Source: an uncultured Acinetobacter sp. (lineage in GTDB: Bacteria > Pseudomonadota > Gammaproteobacteria > Pseudomonadales > Moraxellaceae). From it: a stretch of 13,161 bases of DNA. The notes beneath the pieces are model-generated. The model searched no databases, had not been told where the DNA came from, and was given only the letters and a program-made list of their open reading frames with translations. The DNA lies in assembly GCF_943914805.1 (NCBI RefSeq), contig NZ_CALUDM010000100.1:1-13161 (forward strand). The letters are read 5' to 3'. Both the position numbers and the translations under genes were made by a program. This document shows, in pieces, positions 1 through 6,134 of this stretch; the first letter of the stretch is position 1, and every line of letters begins with the position of its first letter.

Positions 1-79
1 AGCTAAATATATAAAAAGTTATCATTAATAAAATTATTCTATTGAAAATAAGTATTATTTTAAAAATATTTAAAAAATG

Positions 80-108
80 TTGTGAATCTTTGATAAAAGA
101 GATTAAAT
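80..108 (+). promoter_or_regulatory. Candidate sigma-70 promoter of gdhA
   Basis: TTGTGA (80-85) and TTAAAT (103-108) are separated by 17 bp and lie about 70 bp before the gdhA start. Each hexamer matches the consensus at four of six positions. The whole stretch 1-178 is extremely AT-rich, so chance matches are common and other boxes are possible. No operator or sigma-54 element stands out. Confidence 0.35.
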
Positions 109-178
109 ACTTTGCGCCAAAATGTATCTTTTTAAAATTATTGCCCAGTTTTGATTCACCTTTTCTGAGGATTGTGCG

Positions 179-1522
179 TTGAAATATACTAACTTGAATG
201 ACTTCTTAAATTACGTTAAAGCACGTGATCCCAATCAACCTGAGTTTCTGCAAGCTGTAGAAGAAGTAATGACCAGTTTGTGGCCATTCATAGAGAAACA
301 TCCAGAGTATGCTGAACATGGTTTACTGGAACGATTAGTAGAGCCAGAGCGTGTTATTCAGTTCCGTGTTGCGTGGGTAGATGATCAAGGGAAAACACAA
401 GTAAATCGTGCATTCCGTGTTCAATTCAATGCTGCAATTGGTCCTTTTAAAGGGGGAATGCGTTTTCACCCATCTGTAAATTTATCCATTTTAAAGTTTT
501 TAGGCTTTGAGCAAACGTTTAAGAATGCTTTAACGACATTGCCTATGGGTGGTGGTAAAGGTGGTTCAGATTTTGATCCAAAGGGTAAATCTGAAGGTGA
601 AATCATGCGTTTCTGCCAAGCTTTGGTGATAGAGCTATATCGTCATCTTGGTTCAAATACGGATATTCCTGCGGGTGATATTGGTGTGGGTGGCCGTGAA
701 GTAGGTTACATGGCAGGTATGATGAAGAAGCTGAGTAATGACACTTCCTGTGTATTTACAGGGAAAGGTTTGTCATTTGGTGGTTCTTTGGCACGTCCTG
801 AAGCAACTGGTTTTGGCACGGTTTATTTTGCTGAAGAAATGTTAAAAACCCGTGGTGAAAGTTTTAACAATAAAACTGTGGCTATCTCAGGTTCTGGTAA
901 TGTGGCTCAATTCGCCGCTGAAAAAGCCATGTATTTGGGGGCGAAAGTGGTTTCACTTTCGGATTCAAACGGTACAGTTTATCTAAAAGATGGTTTTACC
1001 AATGAATTACTTGCTGAAGTGATGGAACTGAAAAATCTAAAACGTGGTCGTATTTCTGAGTTTGCTTCTAAGCATGGTTTTGAGTATTTGGAAGGGCAAC
1101 GTCCTTGGTCAATCAAATGCGATATCGCATTACCTTGTGCCACTCAAAATGAATTAGATGCAGATGATGCTGCAATGCTATTGGCAAATGGCACAATGTG
1201 TGTTGCCGAAGGTGCAAATATGCCGTCTACACTAGGTGCAGTTGAAAAGTTTGTCGAAGCTAAGATTCTTTATGCACCGGGTAAGGCATCGAATGCAGGT
1301 GGTGTTGCAACGTCTGGTCTAGAGATGTCTCAAAATGCGATTCGTTTAGGCTGGACATTTGAAGAAGTTGATGAGCGTTTGCATGCAATCATGAAAGAGA
1401 TTCATCGTCACTGTGTGAAATATGGTACTCAGGAAGATGGCACTGTAAATTATGTCAATGGTGCAAATATCGCAGGCTTTGTAAAAGTTGCAGATGCAAT
1501 GCTCGCTCAAGGTGTATTTTAG
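179..1522 (+). CDS. gdhA: NADP-specific glutamate dehydrogenase
   Basis: This cytoplasmic hexameric enzyme makes L-glutamate from 2-oxoglutarate and ammonium using NADPH, the ammonia-assimilation route used when nitrogen is plentiful. The product is 447 residues, the length of E. coli GdhA, and is collinear with it as I recall that sequence. The substrate-site segment GPFKGGMRFHP (88-98, Lys91), PMGGGKGG with the catalytic-type Lys127, and PAGDIGVGGREVG with Asp167 are intact. The dinucleotide-binding turn GSGNVA lies at 238-243. The start is TTG: it has a well-placed GAGG (167-170), it begins the homologous N-terminus, and the next in-frame Met is residue 31. The gene is monocistronic and ends in a strong hairpin. 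The NADP rather than NAD preference is inferred from family similarity. Confidence 0.97.
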   Translation: MKYTNLNDFLNYVKARDPNQPEFLQAVEEVMTSLWPFIEKHPEYAEHGLLERLVEPERVIQFRVAWVDDQGKTQVNRAFRVQFNAAIGPFKGGMRFHPSVNLSILKFLGFEQTFKNALTTLPMGGGKGGSDFDPKGKSEGEIMRFCQALVIELYRHLGSNTDIPAGDIGVGGREVGYMAGMMKKLSNDTSCVFTGKGLSFGGSLARPEATGFGTVYFAEEMLKTRGESFNNKTVAISGSGNVAQFAAEKAMYLGAKVVSLSDSNGTVYLKDGFTNELLAEVMELKNLKRGRISEFASKHGFEYLEGQRPWSIKCDIALPCATQNELDADDAAMLLANGTMCVAEGANMPSTLGAVEKFVEAKILYAPGKASNAGGVATSGLEMSQNAIRLGWTFEEVDERLHAIMKEIHRHCVKYGTQEDGTVNYVNGANIAGFVKVADAMLAQGVF

Positions 1523-1546
1523 TTTTTAGTATATTGTAGCGCTGAA

Positions 1547-1574
1547 AAAAACCGATGCAAAAGCATCGGTTTTT
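1547..1574. terminator. Bidirectional intrinsic terminator between gdhA and the META lipoprotein gene
   Basis: The arms CCGATGC (1552-1558) and GCATCGG (1563-1569) flank an AAAA loop. Five A-T pairs extend the stem to 1547-1574, giving 12 bp in all. The A run on one side and the T run on the other make it usable from both strands, as expected between two converging genes. Confidence 0.9.
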
Positions 1575-1598
1575 ATTTAAGTTTAAAATATGAGGAAC

Positions 1599-2378
1599 TT
1601 AGAGTGTTCCTTTTACTGACTCACGTTCAATAATCATATCTTGTACATAAGCATATTTAGACTGATCCGCAGCAGGATTCTTGATTTCATAGCGTTTGAT
1701 ACGAACCACTTGGCGTTCATTTGGACGATGGGTAAAACCATCGATATCATCATAGAAGAACGTCCAATCTTTATCGACTTGGGTTTTTACCCCATTATCT
1801 GCATATTTAATTTCACGAACGAGTAAGCATTGTTTCTTCATTACACCCGCAGAACATTCTTTAGTTTCTGGGCTGATTTCTAAGAAAATAGTTTGACCTT
1901 CTGATTGATATTTTGTTTCAGCCGTCATTTGACCTGTAAATATGAATTTTTCGCCTGTTGGCGCGACGATGGTTAATGTTGGTTTTTCAACATCAGTCGT
2001 GTCTAGCACAAAAGGAACTTTACGATCTTGGAATAACGCAGCTGAAGCTTGTTCTTGTTTCATTAGTTCAGGTGAACACATCATTTGAGTGCTCATTAAG
2101 TTTCCTATTGAAAGTAAACCATTTTCAATTTTCCAAGAAGAACCTTGCGTATTACATCCTGTTGCGATGCTTAGACGTTGTTCATCGAAGTTTAATACAA
2201 TTGGTTTAGTCGTCCCTGTAGGTTGGTAAGACCATTGATATGCAGTTAAAGTTTGATTGGCATTGCTTTGTTGTTGTAATACTTTCACAGTAGTATCACC
2301 TAATTTTTGAATATCCCCAGATTGACATGCTGCAAGCGCTAATGGAAGAATTGCCAAAGCTAAATATTTGAATTTCAT
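1599..2378 (-). CDS. META and DUF4377 domain lipoprotein
   Basis: A predicted exported lipoprotein of 259 residues. The N-terminus has Lys2/Lys4, a hydrophobic core and a lipobox LAAC with Cys18, so the mature protein would be membrane-anchored, probably in the outer membrane because Gln and Ser follow the Cys. Residues about 43-150 resemble the META (HslJ-like) domain: GCNTQGSSW at 74-82 and STQMMCSPELMKQE at 96-109, with Cys75 and Cys101 placed for a possible disulfide. Residues about 160-253 look like DUF4377: Cys175, Cys184, a WTFFYDDIDGF segment and a late NPAADQS segment. E. coli HslJ is linked to novobiocin resistance, but the role of this two-domain form is unknown to me. A candidate promoter lies about 70-100 bp upstream. 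No strong Shine-Dalgarno is visible, so the start rests on the signal peptide. Confidence 0.88.
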   Translation of the reverse strand: MKFKYLALAILPLALAACQSGDIQKLGDTTVKVLQQQSNANQTLTAYQWSYQPTGTTKPIVLNFDEQRLSIATGCNTQGSSWKIENGLLSIGNLMSTQMMCSPELMKQEQASAALFQDRKVPFVLDTTDVEKPTLTIVAPTGEKFIFTGQMTAETKYQSEGQTIFLEISPETKECSAGVMKKQCLLVREIKYADNGVKTQVDKDWTFFYDDIDGFTHRPNERQVVRIKRYEIKNPAADQSKYAYVQDMIIERESVKGTL

Positions 2379-2437
2379 GTTTTAATCACGTTTAAAAAAG
2401 CCTAGATATAGAATAAAGCATACTTCTTTAAAAGATG

Positions 2438-2475
2438 TGGATACATATTATAAATTCAGTTTCAATATGTATCCA
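2438..2475. repeat. 12-bp perfect inverted repeat, operator or hairpin
   Basis: TGGATACATATT (2438-2449) is repeated as its exact reverse complement at 2464-2475, with a 14-nt gap. On the minus strand the second arm is followed within a few bases by CTTTT, so it might end ygiD transcription. It also brackets the candidate promoter of the lipoprotein gene, which suits a repressor site. The sequence alone does not choose between these. Confidence 0.6.
2447..2475 (-). promoter_or_regulatory. Candidate sigma-70 promoter of the META lipoprotein gene
   Basis: On the minus strand TGGATA (2475-2470) and a perfect TATAAT (2452-2447) are 17 bp apart. Transcription would start near 2440, leaving a leader of about 60 nt. 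Both boxes overlap the arms of the inverted repeat at 2438-2475. Confidence 0.55.
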
Positions 2476-2557
2476 TTCAGCTAAAACTTAAACGATTATT
2501 AACAAAGCGTTATTTATCTGTTTAACAATTATTCACATGTAATTCATTTATATACCA

Positions 2558-3334
2558 TTAGTCAAAACGATAGATATCCATTCCTAATGCACCCATAGAA
2601 AAACTGCTGTGTACAATACTAAAACGAGGTCCTGTACCCATTGAGAAAAACAAAGGGGCAAAGTGTTCAATCGTTGGGTGATTTCGTTCGACATAGGGAA
2701 TATCTTGCCATTCTAAAACAGCATCATATTGGCTATGGGTTAATTTATTCACCACATAATTTCGGAATGTCGATGCCCACTCAGGGACATTATTATTATC
2801 ACCATTCCAAGACAGTTCTCTTAAATTATGGGTAATACTGCCTGAACCGATCAATAAAATTTGTTTTTCACGCAAAGGCACAAGTGTTTGTCCAATTTTA
2901 TAGATTTCGTCAGCATTCATATTCATGGGTAGAGAAATTTCAACCACAGGAATATCCGCATCAGGATACATATGTAATAACGGCATCCAAACGCCGTGAT
3001 CGCGTGGGCGAGTACTGTTTGCATGTGCGGGAATGTGTGCTTCAGCCAATAAATGTAGAATTTCTTCAGCAAGCTCAGGATTACCCGGAGCAGGGTAACG
3101 CATTTCGTAAAGTGCTGGCGGAAATCCTCTGAAATCATGCCAAGTTTCAGGACGTACACCTGTACTTACTTCGAGCGCATTGCTTTCCCAGTGCGCAGAC
3201 ATCACAATTATGGCTTGCGGTTTGGGTAAGTTTAAACTTAAACGATGCAATGCAGGCCCGACTTGTTCAGGATCAAGCGCGAGCATAGGAGAGCCGTGTG
3301 AAATAAATAAACCAGGGAGTGTTTGTAAATTCAT
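2558..3334 (-). CDS. ygiD: 4,5-DOPA dioxygenase-type extradiol dioxygenase (LigB superfamily)
   Basis: A cytoplasmic class III extradiol dioxygenase of the YgiD/DODA family, 258 residues. E. coli YgiD is a zinc-containing protein that opens the ring of L-DOPA; the physiological substrate in bacteria is unsettled. The likely metal ligands are visible: His13 in FISHGSP, His48 in SAHWE, His169 in GSGSITHN and His224 in PTIEHFAP. His113 in RDHGVW matches the conserved catalytic histidine. The start is supported by AGG about 10 nt upstream. It lies between rlmH and the lipoprotein gene on the same strand, but gaps of 335 and 179 bp argue against a tight operon. A 15-bp palindrome sits 82 bp upstream of the start. 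The family assignment is secure; the substrate is not. Confidence 0.93.
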   Translation of the reverse strand: MNLQTLPGLFISHGSPMLALDPEQVGPALHRLSLNLPKPQAIIVMSAHWESNALEVSTGVRPETWHDFRGFPPALYEMRYPAPGNPELAEEILHLLAEAHIPAHANSTRPRDHGVWMPLLHMYPDADIPVVEISLPMNMNADEIYKIGQTLVPLREKQILLIGSGSITHNLRELSWNGDNNNVPEWASTFRNYVVNKLTHSQYDAVLEWQDIPYVERNHPTIEHFAPLFFSMGTGPRFSIVHSSFSMGALGMDIYRFD

Positions 3335-3415
3335 ATCAATACGCCTAAAACAGTGTGTGCAAAACAGGATTGCATCTGAATTGAGTAAATCTTTTGTGTT
3401 GCTTATTCAAAATAA

Positions 3416-3430
3416 TCAATCACTGATTGA
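3416..3430. repeat. 15-bp palindrome upstream of ygiD
   Basis: TCAATCA and TGATTGA flank a single central C. It is operator-sized and about 80 bp before the ygiD start. No regulator gene lies beside it, so any role is speculative. Confidence 0.4.
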
Positions 3431-3446
3431 AGTTTGAATCATTCAT

Positions 3447-3476
3447 TTATTCACAAGTATTCACAATTAGTCACAA
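3447..3476. repeat. Three TCACAA repeats with exact 10-bp spacing, DnaA-box-like
   Basis: TCACAA occurs at 3451, 3461 and 3471, once per helical turn and all in the same orientation. With flanking bases the units read TTATTCACA (3447-3455), GTATTCACA (3457-3465) and TTAGTCACA (3467-3475). The first fits the DnaA-box consensus TTWTNCACA exactly and the others differ at one position. A further exact TTATTCACA is at 2529-2537, beyond the 3' end of ygiD. Confidence 0.45.
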
Positions 3477-3477
3477 C

Positions 3478-3519
3478 AATATCTCTAATAATTTTCAACA
3501 TCATAAAATCAGAGATATT
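3478..3519 (+). other. Two-tier hairpin just before a small ORF
   Basis: AATATCTCT (3478-3486) pairs with AGAGATATT (3511-3519). Inside it ATTTT (3491-3495) pairs with AAAAT (3505-3509). It ends 4 nt before the ATG at 3524, and the only purine-rich stretch that could act as a ribosome site (AGAGA) lies in the outer arm. Confidence 0.4.
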
Positions 3520-3523
3520 CGAA

Positions 3524-3661
3524 ATGTTTAATTGCTATCAGCAATCTTCTTATCAACAATCATCTCAAAGTTTCAGCAATGATATAAGCCTGTTTATTTC
3601 AACAGAATGTTGCATCTATGCAACGTTGCTATCAGCTATCAATTGCAGCAGTGCAGATTAA
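3524..3661 (+). CDS. Possible small protein of 45 residues, unrecognised
   Basis: A plus-strand ORF fills the gap between ygiD and rlmH and stops 8 bp before the converging rlmH stop codon. It begins MFNCYQQSS, is rich in Ser and Gln in its first half, and has four cysteines, including a CC pair and one near the C-terminus. An in-frame ATG at 3434 would give 75 residues, but the sequence before it looks like promoter or operator DNA. The Shine-Dalgarno is poor. The same DNA contains palindromes at 3531-3545 and 3609-3624 and a duplicated 11-mer TTGCTATCAGC (3532 and 3626), so it could instead be a structured non-coding RNA. I do not recognise a family. Confidence 0.3.
   Translation: MFNCYQQSSYQQSSQSFSNDISLFISTECCIYATLLSAINCSSAD
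3609..3624. repeat. Near-perfect palindrome, GTTGCAT-CT-ATGCAAC
   Basis: Seven-base arms surround a two-base centre, inside the possible small ORF. It is followed by a tandem GCTATCA duplication (3629-3642). The two-base loop is too tight for a good RNA hairpin, so a protein-binding site is the likelier reading if it means anything. Confidence 0.35.
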
Positions 3662-3669
3662 ATTAAAAC

Positions 3670-4152
3670 TTAACCCGCCCGATGATAAGGATGATTATGG
3701 TTAATACTCATTGCTCGATAAAGTTGTTCAATTAGCATGACTCGAACCATAGGATGAGGCAGGGTAAGTTTGGACAATGACCAATGCCAAGCAGCTGCTT
3801 TACGCACAGCTTCCGAGTGTCCATCTGGCCCACCAATCGCTAAAACCACATCATTGCCTTCAAGCATCCAGCCTTTCATTGTTTCAGCCAATTTTTCAGT
3901 ACTGAATTCACGACCACCCACTTCGAGTGCGATTAAGACTTCATTTTGTTTGACCGCTGCCAGTATGCTGTCACCTTCAATTTGGCGGTATTTTAAAATA
4001 TCTGCTTCTGAATCATTTTTACCTCGTTTTGCCATAGGTAATTCAAGGATCTGAGTCTGTACAAAAGGTTGAATACGTTTGAAATAGTCCTCAAAACCTG
4101 TAAGTACCCAAGCAGGCATTTTTTGTCCAATGGTAAGAATACGGATTTTCAT
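3670..4152 (-). CDS. rlmH: 23S rRNA (pseudouridine-1915-N3) methyltransferase
   Basis: RlmH is a small SPOUT-class, knotted, dimeric enzyme that uses SAM to methylate N3 of pseudouridine 1915 in helix 69 of 23S rRNA, acting on assembled 70S ribosomes. The product is 160 residues (E. coli 155). The SAM-binding knot loop AIGGPDG is at 105-111. The conserved LTLPHPMVR (129-137), YRAMSI and the C-terminal NHPYHR, which carries residues needed for substrate recognition in the family, are all present. It starts at ATG 4152 close to a predicted promoter with a perfect TATAAT. In many bacteria rlmH follows rsfS; here it stands alone and diverges from a peptidase gene. Confidence 0.96.
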   Translation of the reverse strand: MKIRILTIGQKMPAWVLTGFEDYFKRIQPFVQTQILELPMAKRGKNDSEADILKYRQIEGDSILAAVKQNEVLIALEVGGREFSTEKLAETMKGWMLEGNDVVLAIGGPDGHSEAVRKAAAWHWSLSKLTLPHPMVRVMLIEQLYRAMSINHNHPYHRAG

Positions 4153-4181
4153 ATTAACAATTTCTAACGTGGCAATAGGCT

Positions 4182-4209
4182 ATTATAACGCTATATTGAT
4201 TATTCTCAG
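4182..4209 (-). promoter_or_regulatory. Promoter of rlmH
   Basis: On the minus strand CTGAGA (4209-4204) and a perfect TATAAT (4187-4182) are 16 bp apart, giving a start near 4175 and a leader of about 22 nt. A small palindrome, TTCTCA-GGA-TGAGAA (4203-4217), overlaps the -35 box. Confidence 0.6.
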
Positions 4210-4278
4210 GATGAGAACAAGGACAGTTTTTTAAATAACAAACGATTATATGGCTAATATTCAAAATTGGGTTCATCA

Positions 4279-5238
4279 ATGCAATTTCAAGATGTGTTTA
4301 ATACGATTTTAAAACGGCTTATGTTTATTTTAGTGAGCTGTATTTCAATAAGTAGTGACGCAGATAGCAATATTTATCGTCAGGCGGATGCTTATCGTTT
4401 AAAGGATTATTTAGATCATATTATTGCACCAGATGCATTTAGAAATTATCAGAATACGCAAGAGTTAGATCGTGTTGCAGCTTATATCAAACAACGTGTT
4501 GAACAGTTTGCAATTCCTTGTGAATATCAACCTTACCAAGTCGCAGGTAAAACCTACCGCAATGTGATCTGTCATTTACAGACAGGGAATGCTCAGAAAG
4601 TCATTATTGGTGCACATTATGATGTGTACGGAAATTTCAAAGGGGCAGATGATAATGCTTCGGGTGTCGCAGGAGTGATTGAAACTGCACGTATTTTGGC
4701 TATCAATAAGACACGTTTAAAGCAGAATGTCGATTTCGTATTTTATACTTTAGAAGAACCACCGTATTTCCGAACAGAAAATATGGGCAGTTATGTACAT
4801 GCAAAATCTATTTTAAATCAAAAGGATCAGATTCAGGCGGTTTATATCTTAGAAATGATTGGCTATTTTAATCATAAGCCCATACAGGAATATCCATCGG
4901 GTTTAGCTTTGTTTTATCCTAAACATGGTAATTTTATTGGTGCAGTCAGTAATTTTAGTTCACGAGATTTAGGTGAAAATTATTGTGATTCGATGAAAGC
5001 AATTCGACAATTGGATTGTCAGCGTTTAATTGCTCCATCCTTTGTGCAAGGTGTAGATTTTTCAGATCATTTGAACTATTGGAATTTTGAAATCCCTGCA
5101 ATAATGATCACGGACACTGCTTTTTTTAGAAATAAGCATTATCACACCAAGGATGATACGGTTGAAAAACTGAATTTAAACAAAATGGCTGAAGTGATTA
5201 ATGGTTTGACTTATGTGCTTTTAGAGAAGAATAAATAA
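4279..5238 (+). CDS. M28-family zinc aminopeptidase-like protein, probably exported
   Basis: A co-catalytic zinc peptidase of the M28 family. Counting from a possible TTG at 4267 (323 residues), the expected ligands are His117 and Asp119 in GAHYDVYG, Asp128/129 in ADDNASG, the catalytic Glu163-Glu164 pair in TLEEPPY, Glu196 in LEMIGY and a C-terminal His in HYHTKDDT (291-298). The order and spacing fit a complete domain. The N-terminus has a Lys-Arg followed by a short hydrophobic run and LVSC (22-25), which fits a lipobox, so it may be a lipoprotein or periplasmic enzyme. The start is uncertain: TTG 4267, ATG 4279 (chosen here) and ATG 4321 all lack a good ribosome site. The peptide substrate is unknown. 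It diverges from rlmH and ends at a shared terminator. Confidence 0.85.
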   Translation: MQFQDVFNTILKRLMFILVSCISISSDADSNIYRQADAYRLKDYLDHIIAPDAFRNYQNTQELDRVAAYIKQRVEQFAIPCEYQPYQVAGKTYRNVICHLQTGNAQKVIIGAHYDVYGNFKGADDNASGVAGVIETARILAINKTRLKQNVDFVFYTLEEPPYFRTENMGSYVHAKSILNQKDQIQAVYILEMIGYFNHKPIQEYPSGLALFYPKHGNFIGAVSNFSSRDLGENYCDSMKAIRQLDCQRLIAPSFVQGVDFSDHLNYWNFEIPAIMITDTAFFRNKHYHTKDDTVEKLNLNKMAEVINGLTYVLLEKNK

Positions 5239-5539
5239 GTGCGATGTGTGAATTAAAATGTGTTTGCACACCACATAAAAAAACACAGTCTTAAAAGTTT
5301 TAGACTGTGTTTTAACCTCTAATCGTCTGGAGAATCGCTTAGAAGTTAATCAACTAAAAACGATAAAATCAGCTACATGTTTAATATTAAGATGGCGTTG
5401 CTTTAATATTATTCAAGTGTTCCTGATGAATATTGTGATTAAAATTTAAACACATTTTCAAGTAATTTGAAATATCAAAATAATACTTTATATCAATAAC
5501 TGTAGTGACTGAATTGTTTTAGCGATTGTATTGGTTTGA
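5239..5539. other. 301-bp convergent intergenic region, no gene seen
   Basis: It holds the terminator at 5280-5313 between the M28 peptidase and the converging VOC gene. The remaining 226 bp to 5539 are AT-rich, with no convincing ORF, promoter or stable hairpin. Confidence 0.6.
5280..5313. terminator. Bidirectional terminator between the M28 peptidase and VOC genes
   Basis: AAAACACAGTCT (5280-5291) pairs with AGACTGTGTTTT (5302-5313) across a 10-nt loop. The A-rich left flank and T-rich right end allow use from both strands. Confidence 0.85.
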
Positions 5540-5917
5540 TTATTTCATCGAATGAATACCAAAAAGATTACCTTCAGTATCGACGCCTAAGACGATATGG
5601 CCATGTTCACCAATCGCCATTTTAGCTTGGTGGATTTTTCCACCTGCTGCTTCAATTCTGGCTTCTTCGATGGCACAGTCTTCGCTACTAAAATAAATGA
5701 CGGTACTATTTCCACCTACTGGCATTCCAGCCATTTTAACCAATGAACCTGTTGCGCCATATTGTTGCATATCCGAAGGGAAGGTCCACATTTCCATTGT
5801 AGTGTCATTGGGATCGCTGAGTTGAGTGAGTTGTAATTGGAGTAGGGTTTCATAGAATTTTTTGGCTCTATTCATATCATCGACATAGATTTCGAACCAA
5901 CAAACTGGATTTGACAT
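5540..5917 (-). CDS. VOC-family (glyoxalase/bleomycin-resistance fold) protein
   Basis: A single-module protein of 125 residues with the vicinal-oxygen-chelate fold. It opens with PVCWFEIYVDDMNRAKKFYE (4-23), the usual first strand and helix, and closes with DTEGNLFGIHS (113-123), typical of the COG3324-type subgroup. Glu9 could be a metal ligand, but the usual Glu in the last strand is replaced (GNLFGIHS), so a full metal site is not evident. Members of this subgroup have no common known reaction and I assign none. AAGGA eight bases before the ATG gives a firm start. It is 217 bp downstream of lon on the same strand, separated by the lon terminator, so it is probably transcribed alone. Confidence 0.88.
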   Translation of the reverse strand: MSNPVCWFEIYVDDMNRAKKFYETLLQLQLTQLSDPNDTTMEMWTFPSDMQQYGATGSLVKMAGMPVGGNSTVIYFSSEDCAIEEARIEAAGGKIHQAKMAIGEHGHIVLGVDTEGNLFGIHSMK

Positions 5918-6031
5918 GAGAACATTCCTTTTGTTTTAGATGTGGTGATTTTTCAGTATTGTATTGAAGCTTTTTTATTATGTGGTAAAGTATAAATAGT
6001 AAAATTTGAATATTGTAAGTGAAGGCTTATC

Positions 6032-6097
6032 ATGTGGTTTTATTTGCATGAATATTTTTCATCTATAAGATTTATAAAGAAAAAAAGAGCGCCGTAG
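6032..6097 (+). CDS. Possible 21-residue small ORF with a good ribosome site
   Basis: GAAGG (6021-6025) lies 6 nt before ATG 6032. The encoded peptide begins MWFYLHEYF and ends in the basic stretch KKKRAP, an aromatic then basic pattern seen in some small membrane peptides. The stop codon falls in the loop of the lon terminator, and a TATAAA-like box lies upstream. I do not recognise it, and ORFs of this size often arise by chance. Confidence 0.2.
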   Translation: MWFYLHEYFSSIRFIKKKRAP

Positions 6098-6105
6098 CGC
6101 TCTTT
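6081..6105 (-). terminator. Intrinsic terminator of lon
   Basis: On the minus strand AAAGAGCGC pairs with GCGCTCTTT across the loop TACG, followed by a run of T. The loop with its C-G closing pair is a UNCG tetraloop (C-UACG-G), an unusually stable type. It lies 30 bp past the lon stop codon. Confidence 0.92.
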
Positions 6106-6134
6106 AATTTTGTATCAATTTTTATGAGTCTAGC

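Noticed and set aside
3434..3523. Longer 75-codon reading of the small ORF from ATG 3434
   Set aside because: The extra part runs through the phased TCACAA repeats and hairpin, lacks a ribosome site, and looks regulatory rather than coding.
5940..6038. Three copies of ATGTGGT (5940, 5980, 6032)
   Set aside because: Spacings of 40 and 52 bp are irregular and a seven-base match is too short to mean much here.
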